DNA of 64,000 nt from Chloroflexota bacterium (GTDB lineage: Bacteria; Chloroflexota; Anaerolineae; Promineifilales; Promineifilaceae), in contig JAGOMA010000001.1 in the NCBI GenBank assembly GCA_017993775.1, forward strand, positions 186,001 to 250,000. Reading direction: 5' to 3'. The position numbers and the translations under genes were made by a program. Shown in pieces: positions 55,048 through 63,392 of this stretch. Positions within the stretch are counted from its first letter, which is position 1. Every line of letters starts with the position of its first letter. The notes under the pieces were generated by a model. It was not told the DNA's origin and did no database searches. It saw nothing but the letters and a program-made list of their open reading frames with translations.

Positions 55048-56169
55048 TTATAAATTGCCTCTCAGGTCTTGTTCGCGTTCGATGGCTTCGAAGAGGGCTT
55101 TGAAGTTGCCTTTGCCAAAGCCCCGGCTGCCGTGGCGCTCGATGATTTCATAGAAGACGGTGGGGCGGTCTTCGACCGGTTTGGTGAAGATTTGCAGCAG
55201 GTAGCCTTCCTCGTCGCGGTCTACCAGCACGCCCAGGTCGGCCAGTTTGTCGATGGGTTCGTCGATGTGGCCGACGCGCTCTTCCAGGTCTTCGTAGTAG
55301 GTGTTGGGCACGCGCAGGAATTCGATGCCGTTGTCACGCAGTTGGGTAACGGCCGTTACAATATCCCCCGTCGACAGCGCCAGATGCTGCACACCCGGCC
55401 CATAGTAATAATCCAGGTACTCCTGAATTTGCGACTTCTTCTTGCCTTCGGCCGGCTCGTTGATGGGGAACTTTACCTTGCCCGTGCCGTCTTGCATCAC
55501 CTTGGACATCAGCGCTGAGTATTCGGTAGAAATGTCCTCGTCGTCGAAGTGGATGAGCTGCGAGAAACCCATTGTCGTGGCGAAAAATTTCACCCAGCGG
55601 TTCATTGCGCCCAGTTCCACATTGCCCACCATGTGGTCGATGTGGGCCAGCCCGATGCCTTTGTGGGCAAATTTGCCGCCGCCATTTTCGGCTTGGGCTG
55701 CGCCGCTGCGGGCGGCGTAACCGGGCGCAAATGGGCCGTGATAGTCGCTGCGGTCGACAAACTTGATGAGCGTGTCGCCGTAAGCGCGGATGGCGCTGCA
55801 GCGGTAGACGCCGTGTTGGTCTTCAACGGCCGTTGGCGCAATTACCCCCGTCGCGCCGCGTTTGGTCGCCTCCTGGTAAGCGCGGGCGGCGTCCGGCACA
55901 CCCATGGCGATGATGCCTACGCCGTCGCCATGCAGGTGGGCGTGCCGGGCGATGGGGTGGTCGGGGCCGAGCGCGGCCGTGAGCACCAGGCGAATGGCGC
56001 CCTGCTCCAGCACGTAGGAGGCCGTTTCGCGGCTGCCCGTTTCCAGGCCGCTGTAGGCGGTGTGGGCAAAGCCGAAGCCGGTGCGATAAAAGTGCGCCGC
56101 CTGCCGGGCATTGCCCACATAAAACTCTACGTGGTCCATTCCTTTAATCGGCATGAAATCTTCAGACAT
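55048..56169 (-). CDS. hppD: 4-hydroxyphenylpyruvate dioxygenase
   Basis: A 373-residue two-domain vicinal-oxygen-chelate dioxygenase, which turns 4-hydroxyphenylpyruvate into homogentisate. The iron ligands are in GLAHIDHMVGNV near residue 162, GVQHLALSTGDI near 245 and FYEIIERHGSRGFGKGNFK near 340, all typical. AAGGAG is 9 bases before the ATG at 56169; the open frame extends further but the start MSEDFMPIKG fits the family. It lies directly downstream of the aminotransferase gene. Confidence 0.96.
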   Translation of the reverse strand: MSEDFMPIKGMDHVEFYVGNARQAAHFYRTGFGFAHTAYSGLETGSRETASYVLEQGAIRLVLTAALGPDHPIARHAHLHGDGVGIIAMGVPDAARAYQEATKRGATGVIAPTAVEDQHGVYRCSAIRAYGDTLIKFVDRSDYHGPFAPGYAARSGAAQAENGGGKFAHKGIGLAHIDHMVGNVELGAMNRWVKFFATTMGFSQLIHFDDEDISTEYSALMSKVMQDGTGKVKFPINEPAEGKKKSQIQEYLDYYYGPGVQHLALSTGDIVTAVTQLRDNGIEFLRVPNTYYEDLEERVGHIDEPIDKLADLGVLVDRDEEGYLLQIFTKPVEDRPTVFYEIIERHGSRGFGKGNFKALFEAIEREQDLRGNL

Positions 56170-56241
56170 GACTTGTTCTCCTTGAACTATTTGGTTTTTG
56201 CGGGTTTGTTTGGTTTGATGCGGGGTGGGGTGTGGCATTTG

Positions 56242-56285
56242 TGATGCGTGATGCGTGATAATCGGTCTTCACGCATCACGCATCA
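56242..56285. repeat. Dispersed palindromic element, family 2 (perfect 17-bp arms)
   Basis: TGATGCGTGATGCGTGA (56242-56258) and TCACGCATCACGCATCA (56269-56285) are perfect complements around a 10-base loop. The right arm supplies the TGA stop codon of the aminotransferase gene. Confidence 0.92.
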
Positions 56286-57479
56286 TTCTCGATTGATCAC
56301 TTGAGCCAGACGGGTGATGCCTTCTTCGATGCGGTCCGGGGTGCAGTTGGAGAAGTTGAGGCGCAGGCAGTTGGGCGCGGAGTGGCCGGGGATGGTGAAG
56401 GCGGCGCCGGGGATAAAGGCGACCTGGGCTTCGGTTACGGCCGTTTCCAACATTTCCTTCGTATCCACCCCTTCACTCAATTCCACCCACACAAACATGC
56501 CGCCCGATGGCACGGTCCAGCGAGCATCCGTGGGGAAATGGCGGTAGAGGGCTTGCAGCATGGTGTCCCGGCGACGGCCGTATTCATCCCGCAGCATCTC
56601 CAGGTGAGCGGGTAGATGTCCGGCGTCCAGATAGGCGGCCACCGCGCGTTGTGTCAGCGCCGACGATTCCAAATCGTTGGCTTCTTTGATCACCGTCAGT
56701 TTGGCCAGCAGCGGTTCAGGGGCAATCATCCAGCCCAGGCGCAGCGCTGGGGCCAGAATTTTGGAAAACGAACCGAGATAAAAGATCCATTCATCGTCGA
56801 AGGCGCGCAACGGCCGTTCCAGGTGGCAATCGTAGTGCAGGAAGCCGTAGGGGTCGTCTTCGATGATGGGCAAGCCATAGGCGCGGGCCAGGGAAACCAG
56901 CCGCTGCCGCTTACCGGGGCTGATGCTGACGCCGAGTGGGTTGTGGGCGTCGGGGATGACGTACAAAAAGGCCGGGCGCGCGCCGTCTGCCAGGTGCTGC
57001 TCAATCGTATCCACGTCAATGCCGGTTTCCAGGTCGGTGGGCACGGGCAGAATGTGGGGGCGATAGGGGGCGACGGTTTGCTGGATGCCGGGATAGACGA
57101 TTTCTTCCAGCAGCACCTCGCCGCCGGGGTTCAGGAACAGCCGGGTGAGGATGTCCAGCCCTTGCTGTGCGCCGGTGGTCAGGAAAACCTGCTCCGGCGT
57201 GACCTTTACGCCGCGTTCGGCCATCAAACCGACAATGTGAACCTTCAGCGCTTCGAGCGGCGGGCCATATTGCAGCGCTTTTGCGTCGGCGGTCAGGACG
57301 TGCTGCAAGGCGGCGGCGTAATCGGCTGCCGGGAAGAGGGCGGGGTCGGGCAGGCCGCCGGCGAACGACAAAATGCCGGGGCGGGCGGTGATGGCGATCA
57401 TCTGCCGCAGCACGGAGCGGCTCATGGTGTGGGTCCAGTGGGCCAGGACCATTTCGTGGGAGGGAGCGGGAAGAATCAT
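56283..57479 (-). CDS. PLP-dependent aminotransferase (class I/II, aromatic or 2-aminoadipate type)
   Basis: A 398-residue fold-type I aminotransferase. Seen are FAGGLPDPALFPAADY near residue 38, LQYGPPLEAL near 68, TTGAQQGLDILTRLF near 95, IPDAHNPLGVS near 175 and the PLP lysine in LGSFSKILAPALRLGW near 235. Relatives are the 2-aminoadipate/kynurenine/aromatic aminotransferases. Next to hppD it most probably converts tyrosine to 4-hydroxyphenylpyruvate. ATG 57479 is used rather than the TTG three codons before. Confidence 0.92.
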   Translation of the reverse strand: MILPAPSHEMVLAHWTHTMSRSVLRQMIAITARPGILSFAGGLPDPALFPAADYAAALQHVLTADAKALQYGPPLEALKVHIVGLMAERGVKVTPEQVFLTTGAQQGLDILTRLFLNPGGEVLLEEIVYPGIQQTVAPYRPHILPVPTDLETGIDVDTIEQHLADGARPAFLYVIPDAHNPLGVSISPGKRQRLVSLARAYGLPIIEDDPYGFLHYDCHLERPLRAFDDEWIFYLGSFSKILAPALRLGWMIAPEPLLAKLTVIKEANDLESSALTQRAVAAYLDAGHLPAHLEMLRDEYGRRRDTMLQALYRHFPTDARWTVPSGGMFVWVELSEGVDTKEMLETAVTEAQVAFIPGAAFTIPGHSAPNCLRLNFSNCTPDRIEEGITRLAQVINRE

Positions 57480-57483
57480 TTTT

Positions 57484-57573
57484 GTCAATTGCTATTGGTC
57501 AATGGTTAATTGCCAATGGTTCTGTGCCGCGCTTTTGGCGTTGGCAATTGACCATTGAAAATTGACCATTGGC
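57484..57573. repeat. Word-type inverted repeat (CAATTGACCATTG)
   Basis: The left part has GGTCAATGGTTAATTGCCAA and the right part TTGGCAATTGACCATTGAAA with ATTGACCATTGGC. The halves are imperfectly complementary. It fills the gap between the aminotransferase and Lrp regulator genes. Confidence 0.75.
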
Positions 57574-57577
57574 TATG

Positions 57578-58042
57578 TTATAGGGGCACGGCCGTTGTCG
57601 TTTTAATTTCGCTCAGGACGAGGCTGGTGTGGATTTTGTCCATGCCGGGCACAGGGGTCAGGGTTTCCAGGATGAATTGTTCCAGATGTTTGCGGTTGTG
57701 GACGATGACTTTAAGCAGGTAATCGGATTCGCCGGTGAGGTGATAGCCTTCCAACACTTCGGGCATTTCTTTGACAGCCTGGCGGAAAGCGGCTACGGCC
57801 GTTGGGTCATGACGCGCCAGGGTCACCTGCACAATGCACATCATGTCATACCCGACGGCTTCGTGGTTGACCAGGGTGACATATTTGTCAATCACGCCCG
57901 ATTCTTCCAACTTGCGGATGCGCTTTTGCAAGCCGGGCGGGGAAAGTTCCACCCGCCGCGCCAGCTCCGCGTTGCTGATGCGCGCATCCTCTTGTAAATA
58001 GGTCAGCAATACACGGTCGATTTCATCCAAGGATCCATTCAT
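57578..58042 (-). CDS. Lrp/AsnC family transcriptional regulator
   Basis: A 154-residue feast/famine regulator. The N-terminal helix-turn-helix is residues 5-60 (ISNAELARRVELSPPGLQKRIRKLE) and the C-terminal amino-acid binding RAM domain is about 70-150 (YHLTGESDYLLKVIVHNRKHLEQF). The ATG at 58042 gives the usual length; the frame extends upstream without homology. Beside the tyrosine-degradation genes it probably senses tyrosine or a related amino acid and controls them. Confidence 0.95.
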   Translation of the reverse strand: MNGSLDEIDRVLLTYLQEDARISNAELARRVELSPPGLQKRIRKLEESGVIDKYVTLVNHEAVGYDMMCIVQVTLARHDPTAVAAFRQAVKEMPEVLEGYHLTGESDYLLKVIVHNRKHLEQFILETLTPVPGMDKIHTSLVLSEIKTTTAVPL

Positions 58043-58142
58043 TCGTTTACTCTCCCTGAGTTGGGATAATGAACAAATTGTAATGAAATGGTAAATAAAA
58101 AGCAATGAATTTGCTGATGGGGTTAATAAATTGATTGATTTG

Positions 58143-58182
58143 AGGCCCAAAGGGTTTTGGCCCACAAAACCCTTTGGGCCTG
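58143..58182 (-). terminator. Terminator-like hairpin after the HD-domain gene
   Basis: GGCCCAAAGGGTTTT and AAAACCCTTTGGGCC form a 15-bp perfect stem around GGCCCA-type loop bases. It lies directly after the stop of the minus-strand HD gene. It has the same theme as family-1 repeats but a different core word. Confidence 0.75.
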
Positions 58183-58186
58183 GCGC

Positions 58187-59176
58187 TCAGGCCGCAGGGG
58201 GGATGACGCGCATGGGCCATTTGCCCTGTTTGCTGTGCAGATAAATGGCTCGATGGCGGGCGAAATCAGCGTCGAGGGTCGAAAGAGGAGCCAGTACGCC
58301 ATCGTCCAAAACCACATCCGGATCGATGGCCCGCAATTTGGTGCTGACGAGGAAGGTGGGGTTTTCTTCGTCCCAGGCAAAGCCGGTGGCCGGGTGGACC
58401 AGGCGCAGCGTGGTTTGTAATTGGGTGTCTGGGTGGGCGTGGAGTTTGGCCCACATGGGCTGGTCGATGCCCCAAATGTCGGTTTCGCTGATGGCTCCGA
58501 TGGCCAGCCCGCGCCGGATGGCCTGGGCAGTGAGTTCGTACAGGCCAACTTCGCGGAAGTTGGCCCAACTGGCGTCGTCGGCGGCGATGAAGGTGTAGCC
58601 GAGCCATTGGGCAGCTTCCAGGGTATTGGCGGCGATACGGCCGTTTCCCACCACCAGATGATCGAGCGCTGTTTGGATCTGCACGGCCGTGGCCAGCCCT
58701 AACCCGCGCGCATCACGCAGAAAATAATCCAGCCGGTCGGCGCACAGCCGCGGCGACGGCTGCTCCAGCAGCGGAAAATCTTCCTCGCGCAAAAAGTCTT
58801 GCCAGTCGTAGCCATATCGGGCCAGGATGCCCGGCACATCGGTTTGCGCCAGAAATTCTTCTTTCTTTTCGTCGTGGTAGCTCTGGCTGTCGTGGCCGTC
58901 GAAGACGTAGTCGATGACGTGACTGAAGGCGGTGTGGCTGGCGTCGTGCAGCAGCGCGGCGATTTGCTCGGCCAGCGAGCCATTCAGGCGGCGCACCAGC
59001 AGCATCGCGCCCACAGAATGATCAAAGCGCGTGACCGGCTCGGTGATGCCAATGAGGGCGCTGACGCCGTGTTGCAGCACGCCTTGCAGGCGGCGCATGG
59101 TCCCAGAAGCCAGTAAATCCAGCAAAACCGGCTCTTCAATTGTGATGAGACCGTAAATGTTGTCGTAATAATCCAT
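58187..59176 (-). CDS. HD-domain phosphohydrolase
   Basis: A protein of about 329 residues with an HD metal-dependent phosphohydrolase domain: RFDHSVGAMLLVRRL near 51, the ALLHDASHTAFSHVIDYVF segment near 73 and LCADRLDYFLRDA near 145. These are the ligands of dGTPase/(p)ppGpp-type hydrolases of the SAMHD1/YdhJ sort. The start is placed at the ATG at 59176, which begins the conserved MDYYDNIYGLITIEEPV segment; an ATG 14 codons upstream is possible. Substrate unknown. Confidence 0.87.
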   Translation of the reverse strand: MDYYDNIYGLITIEEPVLLDLLASGTMRRLQGVLQHGVSALIGITEPVTRFDHSVGAMLLVRRLNGSLAEQIAALLHDASHTAFSHVIDYVFDGHDSQSYHDEKKEEFLAQTDVPGILARYGYDWQDFLREEDFPLLEQPSPRLCADRLDYFLRDARGLGLATAVQIQTALDHLVVGNGRIAANTLEAAQWLGYTFIAADDASWANFREVGLYELTAQAIRRGLAIGAISETDIWGIDQPMWAKLHAHPDTQLQTTLRLVHPATGFAWDEENPTFLVSTKLRAIDPDVVLDDGVLAPLSTLDADFARHRAIYLHSKQGKWPMRVIPPAA

Positions 59177-59279
59177 ATTTTTTCTTGTATCGTGTCTCCT
59201 TCTGGTATCATTAGGCAAGAAAGCATCCGGCCCAATCGACTATCATAACCCGTTTGCCGGGCGAGCGAAACCATCACTT

Positions 59280-60761
59280 ATGAAAAAATATGCCTTCCTG
59301 TTTCTATTTTTACTGAGCGGTTTGATTGGCTGCCAGAGCGGTGAAAAACCGACGCCGACACCATTTCCGACTGCGCCTGCTCTGGGCACGATGCCGGTTG
59401 CGCCGGTTGGCGCGAAGGGTCTCCCGGTCGGTCTGGCTGATTTGTTGGCCAACCCGGAATTTTTTGAGGGGACGTTGGTTGAGGTGACGGGGGTGTACGG
59501 CCGTCAACCCCGTTTGGTGTGTGGTCAGGACCCGCACCCTTCGCCGGCCACCTGGACGCTGCAAGACGGCGAGTCGCTGCTCCAGGCCGGCGGGTTCGAC
59601 GATCCGTTGTATGAATTGTTCCCGGTGGGCCTGACGATGACGGTGTTGGGCAAGGTGGTCCATTGGCAGGGGCCAGTGGGCTGCGGCAAACAGGCCGTGC
59701 CGAAAGATTTCTGGTATCTGGACGTGACGCACCTCATCAATCCCAGCCAGCTTGCGCGGGTAACATTGACGCCCTTTTTGGGAGAAGAACCGGCCGTAGA
59801 GCCAACGCCACCGGAAGCGCCAATTCAGGAAATTGGACCACCGATTGTTGCGCCAACGGCCGTTTCCGCTGCCCCAACCATCGTCATTCCCACTGACTTT
59901 GCCGTACCGGTTTTGCCATCGGTTACGAGTTCTAACGAATTCACGGGCACGCTCGTCACGACCACGCCCATCAACCAGACAACCGTGACGCCCATCGTTA
60001 TCACGACCGGCGCCACCATTGGCGCAACGCCATCGCTGGCGGTGAGCCTTACCCCCTCGCTGACGCCGCGCCCCGGCACAACCTCCACGCCTACTGCCAC
60101 TGTTCCGCCAAACAGCACCGCCACCACAGCCCCCAAACCCACGATTGTGGATCGCGGCAGCATGAACTACTACGACGCCTTCTCTGATAAATTTGGCGCC
60201 AATGAAGCCCACAACTGGACCGTGTTCCTGGAGGCGGGGCTGCCGATTACCGTCAGTGTTGTGGCCGAACCGGAAATCGATCTGGGGCTGCGGATGCTAT
60301 CGCCGGCCGGTGCGGTGCTGGTGGACCGGAATCAGGTTCCTGCCGGTCAGGTGGAATCGCTCAGGTTAGATGTGACGGCAGATGACGATTACGTGATACA
60401 GGTGTATACCCTCGGCGGGCAGAGCGGCCGTTATTACATTTCTTTGTGGAACGAAACCGGCGATTATCGGCCGATGGGGACGCTGCAATCTGGCGTGGCG
60501 CGCAGCGGCACGGTGAATGATGTCACTACGCACGTTTGGTTCTTTAAAGCCGAGGCGGGACAGACGATCAACGTGCAAACCACATCTGCTTCCGGCAGCG
60601 ATTTGCTGCTGCTTTTGCTCAATCCAAACGATGAACTGTTGACGTACCAATCGAAGACGATTTCCAATTTCCGCCTGGAGGATTCTGGCTGGTTTGCTCT
60701 GGAAGTGGAGGAGTATTTACTGACGTTGAATACTTATCAACTGACGATGACGTTGCAGTAA
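59280..60761 (+). CDS. Lipoprotein with OB-fold-like and C-terminal beta domains
   Basis: A 493-residue lipoprotein (lipobox GLIGCQS). A Pro-rich linker, an OB-fold-like domain with two cysteine pairs (near residues 78 and 139; GTLVEVTGVYG), a Thr/Pro-rich low-complexity region (about 180-290), then a beta domain similar to pre-peptidase C-terminal (PPC) modules (about 295-493: VSVVAEPEIDLGLRMLSPAG and GQSGRYYISLWN). No catalytic motif is seen. It diverges from the HD gene, with only a short spacer between. Confidence 0.75.
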   Translation: MKKYAFLFLFLLSGLIGCQSGEKPTPTPFPTAPALGTMPVAPVGAKGLPVGLADLLANPEFFEGTLVEVTGVYGRQPRLVCGQDPHPSPATWTLQDGESLLQAGGFDDPLYELFPVGLTMTVLGKVVHWQGPVGCGKQAVPKDFWYLDVTHLINPSQLARVTLTPFLGEEPAVEPTPPEAPIQEIGPPIVAPTAVSAAPTIVIPTDFAVPVLPSVTSSNEFTGTLVTTTPINQTTVTPIVITTGATIGATPSLAVSLTPSLTPRPGTTSTPTATVPPNSTATTAPKPTIVDRGSMNYYDAFSDKFGANEAHNWTVFLEAGLPITVSVVAEPEIDLGLRMLSPAGAVLVDRNQVPAGQVESLRLDVTADDDYVIQVYTLGGQSGRYYISLWNETGDYRPMGTLQSGVARSGTVNDVTTHVWFFKAEAGQTINVQTTSASGSDLLLLLLNPNDELLTYQSKTISNFRLEDSGWFALEVEEYLLTLNTYQLTMTLQ

Positions 60762-60832
60762 ACGGCCGTCTCTCTCTTCCTGCTCATGCCTGTTAACGCT
60801 TCTCATAGATTCCTGTGGTATGCTGCGCCGTC

Positions 60833-61450
60833 ATGGAACCCGTACACATTCTCCTGGTAGGTGATGATCCCCTGGCCCGCATGGGCCTGGCCATGCTGCT
60901 TGGCGGCCAGCCAGATTGCCTTGTGGTTGGGCAGGTAGGCAGCTCCGTTTTTGCCGACGATTTTGGCGACCTGGAAGATCTGCCAGATGTGGTGGTTTGG
61001 GATGTGGGCTGGGCGGCGGCCGATGGCCTGCCGGTGTGGGAGGCGATTCCTGTGCCAGTGGTGGCTCTGGTAGCCGACGAAGGGCAAACGGCCGTTCTCT
61101 GGTCGGCGGGTGTGCGGGCGCTCCTGCGGCGGGAAATGGATTTAGACCGGCTGTGGACGGCCGTGCAGGCTGCCGTGCATGGTCTGATTGTGTTGGACCC
61201 GGAACTGAGCGCCGGATTGATAACGGCCGTCTCTCCCATCACCCACCCGGCCGACGACCTGACACCCCGCGAACTGGAAGTTTTGCAGCATCTGGCCAAA
61301 GGGCTGACCAACAAAGCCATCGCCCAACGATTGTCTGTCAGCGAACATACCATCAAATTCCACGTCAACGCCCTCATGGGCAAACTCGGGGCGCAGTCGC
61401 GTACTGAGGCGGTTGTTCTGGCTACTCGCCAGGGCCTCATCGTGCTTTAG
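60833..61450 (+). CDS. NarL/LuxR-type response regulator
   Basis: A 205-residue response regulator. The receiver domain (residues 1-115) has VHILLVGDDPLARMGLAML at the start and a candidate phospho-acceptor aspartate in VVVWDVGWAAA near 53, but the conserved lysine near 100 is replaced by arginine (LLRREMD). The C-terminal LuxR helix-turn-helix is at about 140-200 (LTPRELEVLQHLAKGLTNK). No sensor kinase is adjacent, so it may be an orphan or a degenerate regulator. The ATG at 60833 begins the receiver domain. Confidence 0.9.
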   Translation: MEPVHILLVGDDPLARMGLAMLLGGQPDCLVVGQVGSSVFADDFGDLEDLPDVVVWDVGWAAADGLPVWEAIPVPVVALVADEGQTAVLWSAGVRALLRREMDLDRLWTAVQAAVHGLIVLDPELSAGLITAVSPITHPADDLTPRELEVLQHLAKGLTNKAIAQRLSVSEHTIKFHVNALMGKLGAQSRTEAVVLATRQGLIVL

Positions 61451-61552
61451 CCCGCTCATTTTTTTCTTTTCCTACCCATTCTTCCAGGTTCTGCCCCATC
61501 AAACAGGCGATGCGCACGGCCGTTAGCCTCGATATGCTTGGTACTAATTAGA

Positions 61553-61588
61553 AAGACCCCAAGGGTTTTTAAAAACCCTTGGGGTCTT
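61553..61588. repeat. Perfect 36-bp palindrome, core of family 1
   Basis: The 18-base AAGACCCCAAGGGTTTTT is followed directly by its exact complement, with no loop. It lies 32 bp before the protease start. T4-5 within the stem and TTGCG after it make it a possible terminator of the response regulator gene, or a leader element of the protease gene. Confidence 0.9.
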
Positions 61589-61620
61589 GCGAGAACCTAA
61601 CATTCTCAGGAGAAAAACAA

Positions 61621-62517
61621 ATGGCAAACGTATTAGCTGAATTATCCGACACCCTGGCCAACACCGTCGCCGCCGCCGGGGCGAGCGTGGTGCGCGTTGA
61701 AGGTCGGCGGCGCATTCCGGCCACAGGCATCGTCTGGTCGGCTGATGGGTTGATTGTTACCGCCCACCATGTCGTCGCGCAGGATGAGAATATCCAGGTG
61801 GGGCTGCCCGACGGCCGTGTCGTGGCCGCCACCCTGGTCGGACGCGATCCGTCTACCGATACGGCCGTGCTGCGCGCCGCCGCCGCCGACCTGACCCCGA
61901 TCACCGAAAGCAACAAACAGGAATTGGGCGTGGGCAACCTGGTGCTGGCGCTCGGCCGTCCGGGTAAAACCGTGCAGGCCACATTGGGCATTGTCTCTGC
62001 TCTGGGCGATGGTTGGCGCACGCGCATGGGCGGCCAGATCGACCGTTACCTGCAAACCGACGTGGTGATGTACCCTGGCTTTTCCGGCGGGCCGCTGGTG
62101 GACGCGCACGGCCGTCTGGCTGGCATGAACACCTCGGCGCTGATGGGCGGCGTGAGTCTGGCTATTCCCACGTCCACGTTGGCGCGAGTGGCCGATGCTT
62201 TGGTGGCTGACGGCCGTATGAAACGCGGTTATCTCGGCGTTAGCACACAGCGCGTCAAGCTGCCCACCGAACTGCGCGAACAATTGGGCCAGAAAACCGG
62301 CCTGCTCATCGTCTCCGCCGAACCCAACAGCCCGGCGTCGGCTGCCGGCTTAACTCTGGGCGATACGATTGTGACCCTGGATGGCGAAAAAGTGCGCGAC
62401 CATGATGATTTGTTGGCCTTGTTGAGCGGCGATCGCGTGGGAACGGCCGTGCCGGTTGGCGTTGTGCGCGGCGGGCAGGTGCAGCCAATGCAGGTGACAA
62501 TCGGCGAGCGGGAGTGA
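61621..62517 (+). CDS. HtrA-like serine protease with PDZ domain, no signal peptide
   Basis: A 298-residue trypsin-fold protease. The triad is H in TAHHVVAQ near residue 47, D in STDTAVLRA near 81 and S in PGFSGGPLV near 157. The usual GNSGGP is here GFSGGP. One PDZ domain follows (about 205-298, GYLGVSTQRVKLP; GLLIVSAEPNSPASAAGLTLGD). No signal peptide or membrane anchor is seen, unlike typical DegP/DegS proteins, so it may act in the cytoplasm. AGGAG is 8 bases before the ATG. Confidence 0.9.
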   Translation: MANVLAELSDTLANTVAAAGASVVRVEGRRRIPATGIVWSADGLIVTAHHVVAQDENIQVGLPDGRVVAATLVGRDPSTDTAVLRAAAADLTPITESNKQELGVGNLVLALGRPGKTVQATLGIVSALGDGWRTRMGGQIDRYLQTDVVMYPGFSGGPLVDAHGRLAGMNTSALMGGVSLAIPTSTLARVADALVADGRMKRGYLGVSTQRVKLPTELREQLGQKTGLLIVSAEPNSPASAAGLTLGDTIVTLDGEKVRDHDDLLALLSGDRVGTAVPVGVVRGGQVQPMQVTIGERE

Positions 62518-62532
62518 GCAGGGTTTTCTTTG

Positions 62533-62575
62533 TGTGTGATGCGTGAGGCTTAGACCAGCGTTAACGCATCACACA
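62533..62575. repeat. Dispersed palindromic element, family 2 (short copy)
   Basis: TGTGTGATGCGT (62533-62544) and ACGCATCACACA (62564-62575) are perfect 12-bp arms. It lies between the converging protease and molybdoenzyme genes. Confidence 0.8.
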
Positions 62576-62578
62576 TTA

Positions 62579-63238
62579 CTATCGCCCCGACAACCAATTG
62601 CTGCCACTGAAGCGCTGCTCTGTCCAGGGGTCGGCTTCGTTGTGGTAGCCGGCGTTTTCCCAAAAGCCTGGCTTATCGCTGGCGCGAAATTCCAGCCCGC
62701 GCAGCCATTTGCCGCCCTTCCAAAAATAGGCTGTTTTGGGTTCGCTGCGGTCGGCAAAGCTGCCAACCACCCCGCGCAGCGGATAGCCATGGTCGGGCGT
62801 CAGCGGCTGGCCATCAAAATGCGTCGCCAGGAGAAAATTGTCTTGCAGCACCAAATCTAGCGGCGTATTGGTGGTGTAATTAAATTCGCAGTGCTGCACC
62901 ACGTACTTAGCCTCGGGCTTGAGCTTGATAACTCCTTCGTCAATTAAGGTTTTGATGGAAACGCCTTCCCAGGTGGTGTCATATTTCGACCAGCGGGTGA
63001 CGCAATGAATGTCCATCAACACTTTGGTGCGCGGTAATTGGTTGAAGGCTTCCCAAGACCACAATTTGTCTTCTTCTACCTCGCCGAATACCCGAAAATT
63101 CCAGGTAGTCAGATTGACTTTAGGTACGGGTCCGTAGTGGAGCACCGGAAATTTTTGGGTGAGCGATTGGCCGGGTGGCAGCCGGTTCATGCTGCGCACA
63201 GAATCTTCAGCTTCGCGTCTGCCAAATGGGTTTTTCAT
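62579..63238 (-). CDS. Sulfite oxidase-type molybdopterin protein (YedY-like)
   Basis: A 219-residue protein of the sulfite oxidase/YedY molybdopterin family, with the cofactor cysteine in MDIHCVTRWSKYD near residue 80 and the GYPLRGVVGSFADRSEPKTAYFW region near 160. It lacks a Tat signal and the C-terminal dimerisation domain, as in short cytoplasmic or unexported members. GAGGAG lies 8 bases before the ATG. No cytochrome b partner (YedZ) is adjacent. Possible substrates are sulfoxides or sulfite. Confidence 0.9.
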   Translation of the reverse strand: MKNPFGRREAEDSVRSMNRLPPGQSLTQKFPVLHYGPVPKVNLTTWNFRVFGEVEEDKLWSWEAFNQLPRTKVLMDIHCVTRWSKYDTTWEGVSIKTLIDEGVIKLKPEAKYVVQHCEFNYTTNTPLDLVLQDNFLLATHFDGQPLTPDHGYPLRGVVGSFADRSEPKTAYFWKGGKWLRGLEFRASDKPGFWENAGYHNEADPWTEQRFSGSNWLSGR

Positions 63239-63392
63239 GTTTGTCTCCTCGATTGCGGGATTTTATGCCTATGATTGGAGTGAGTGTAAGCCAAATTTCT
63301 TACACAAGCGTTACGCCCGCTTAAACATTGGATGAAAGCAAAACTATTCTGGTCACTTTCCCAGGTTCCACCGTGTATTTGCAAGTTTTGCC

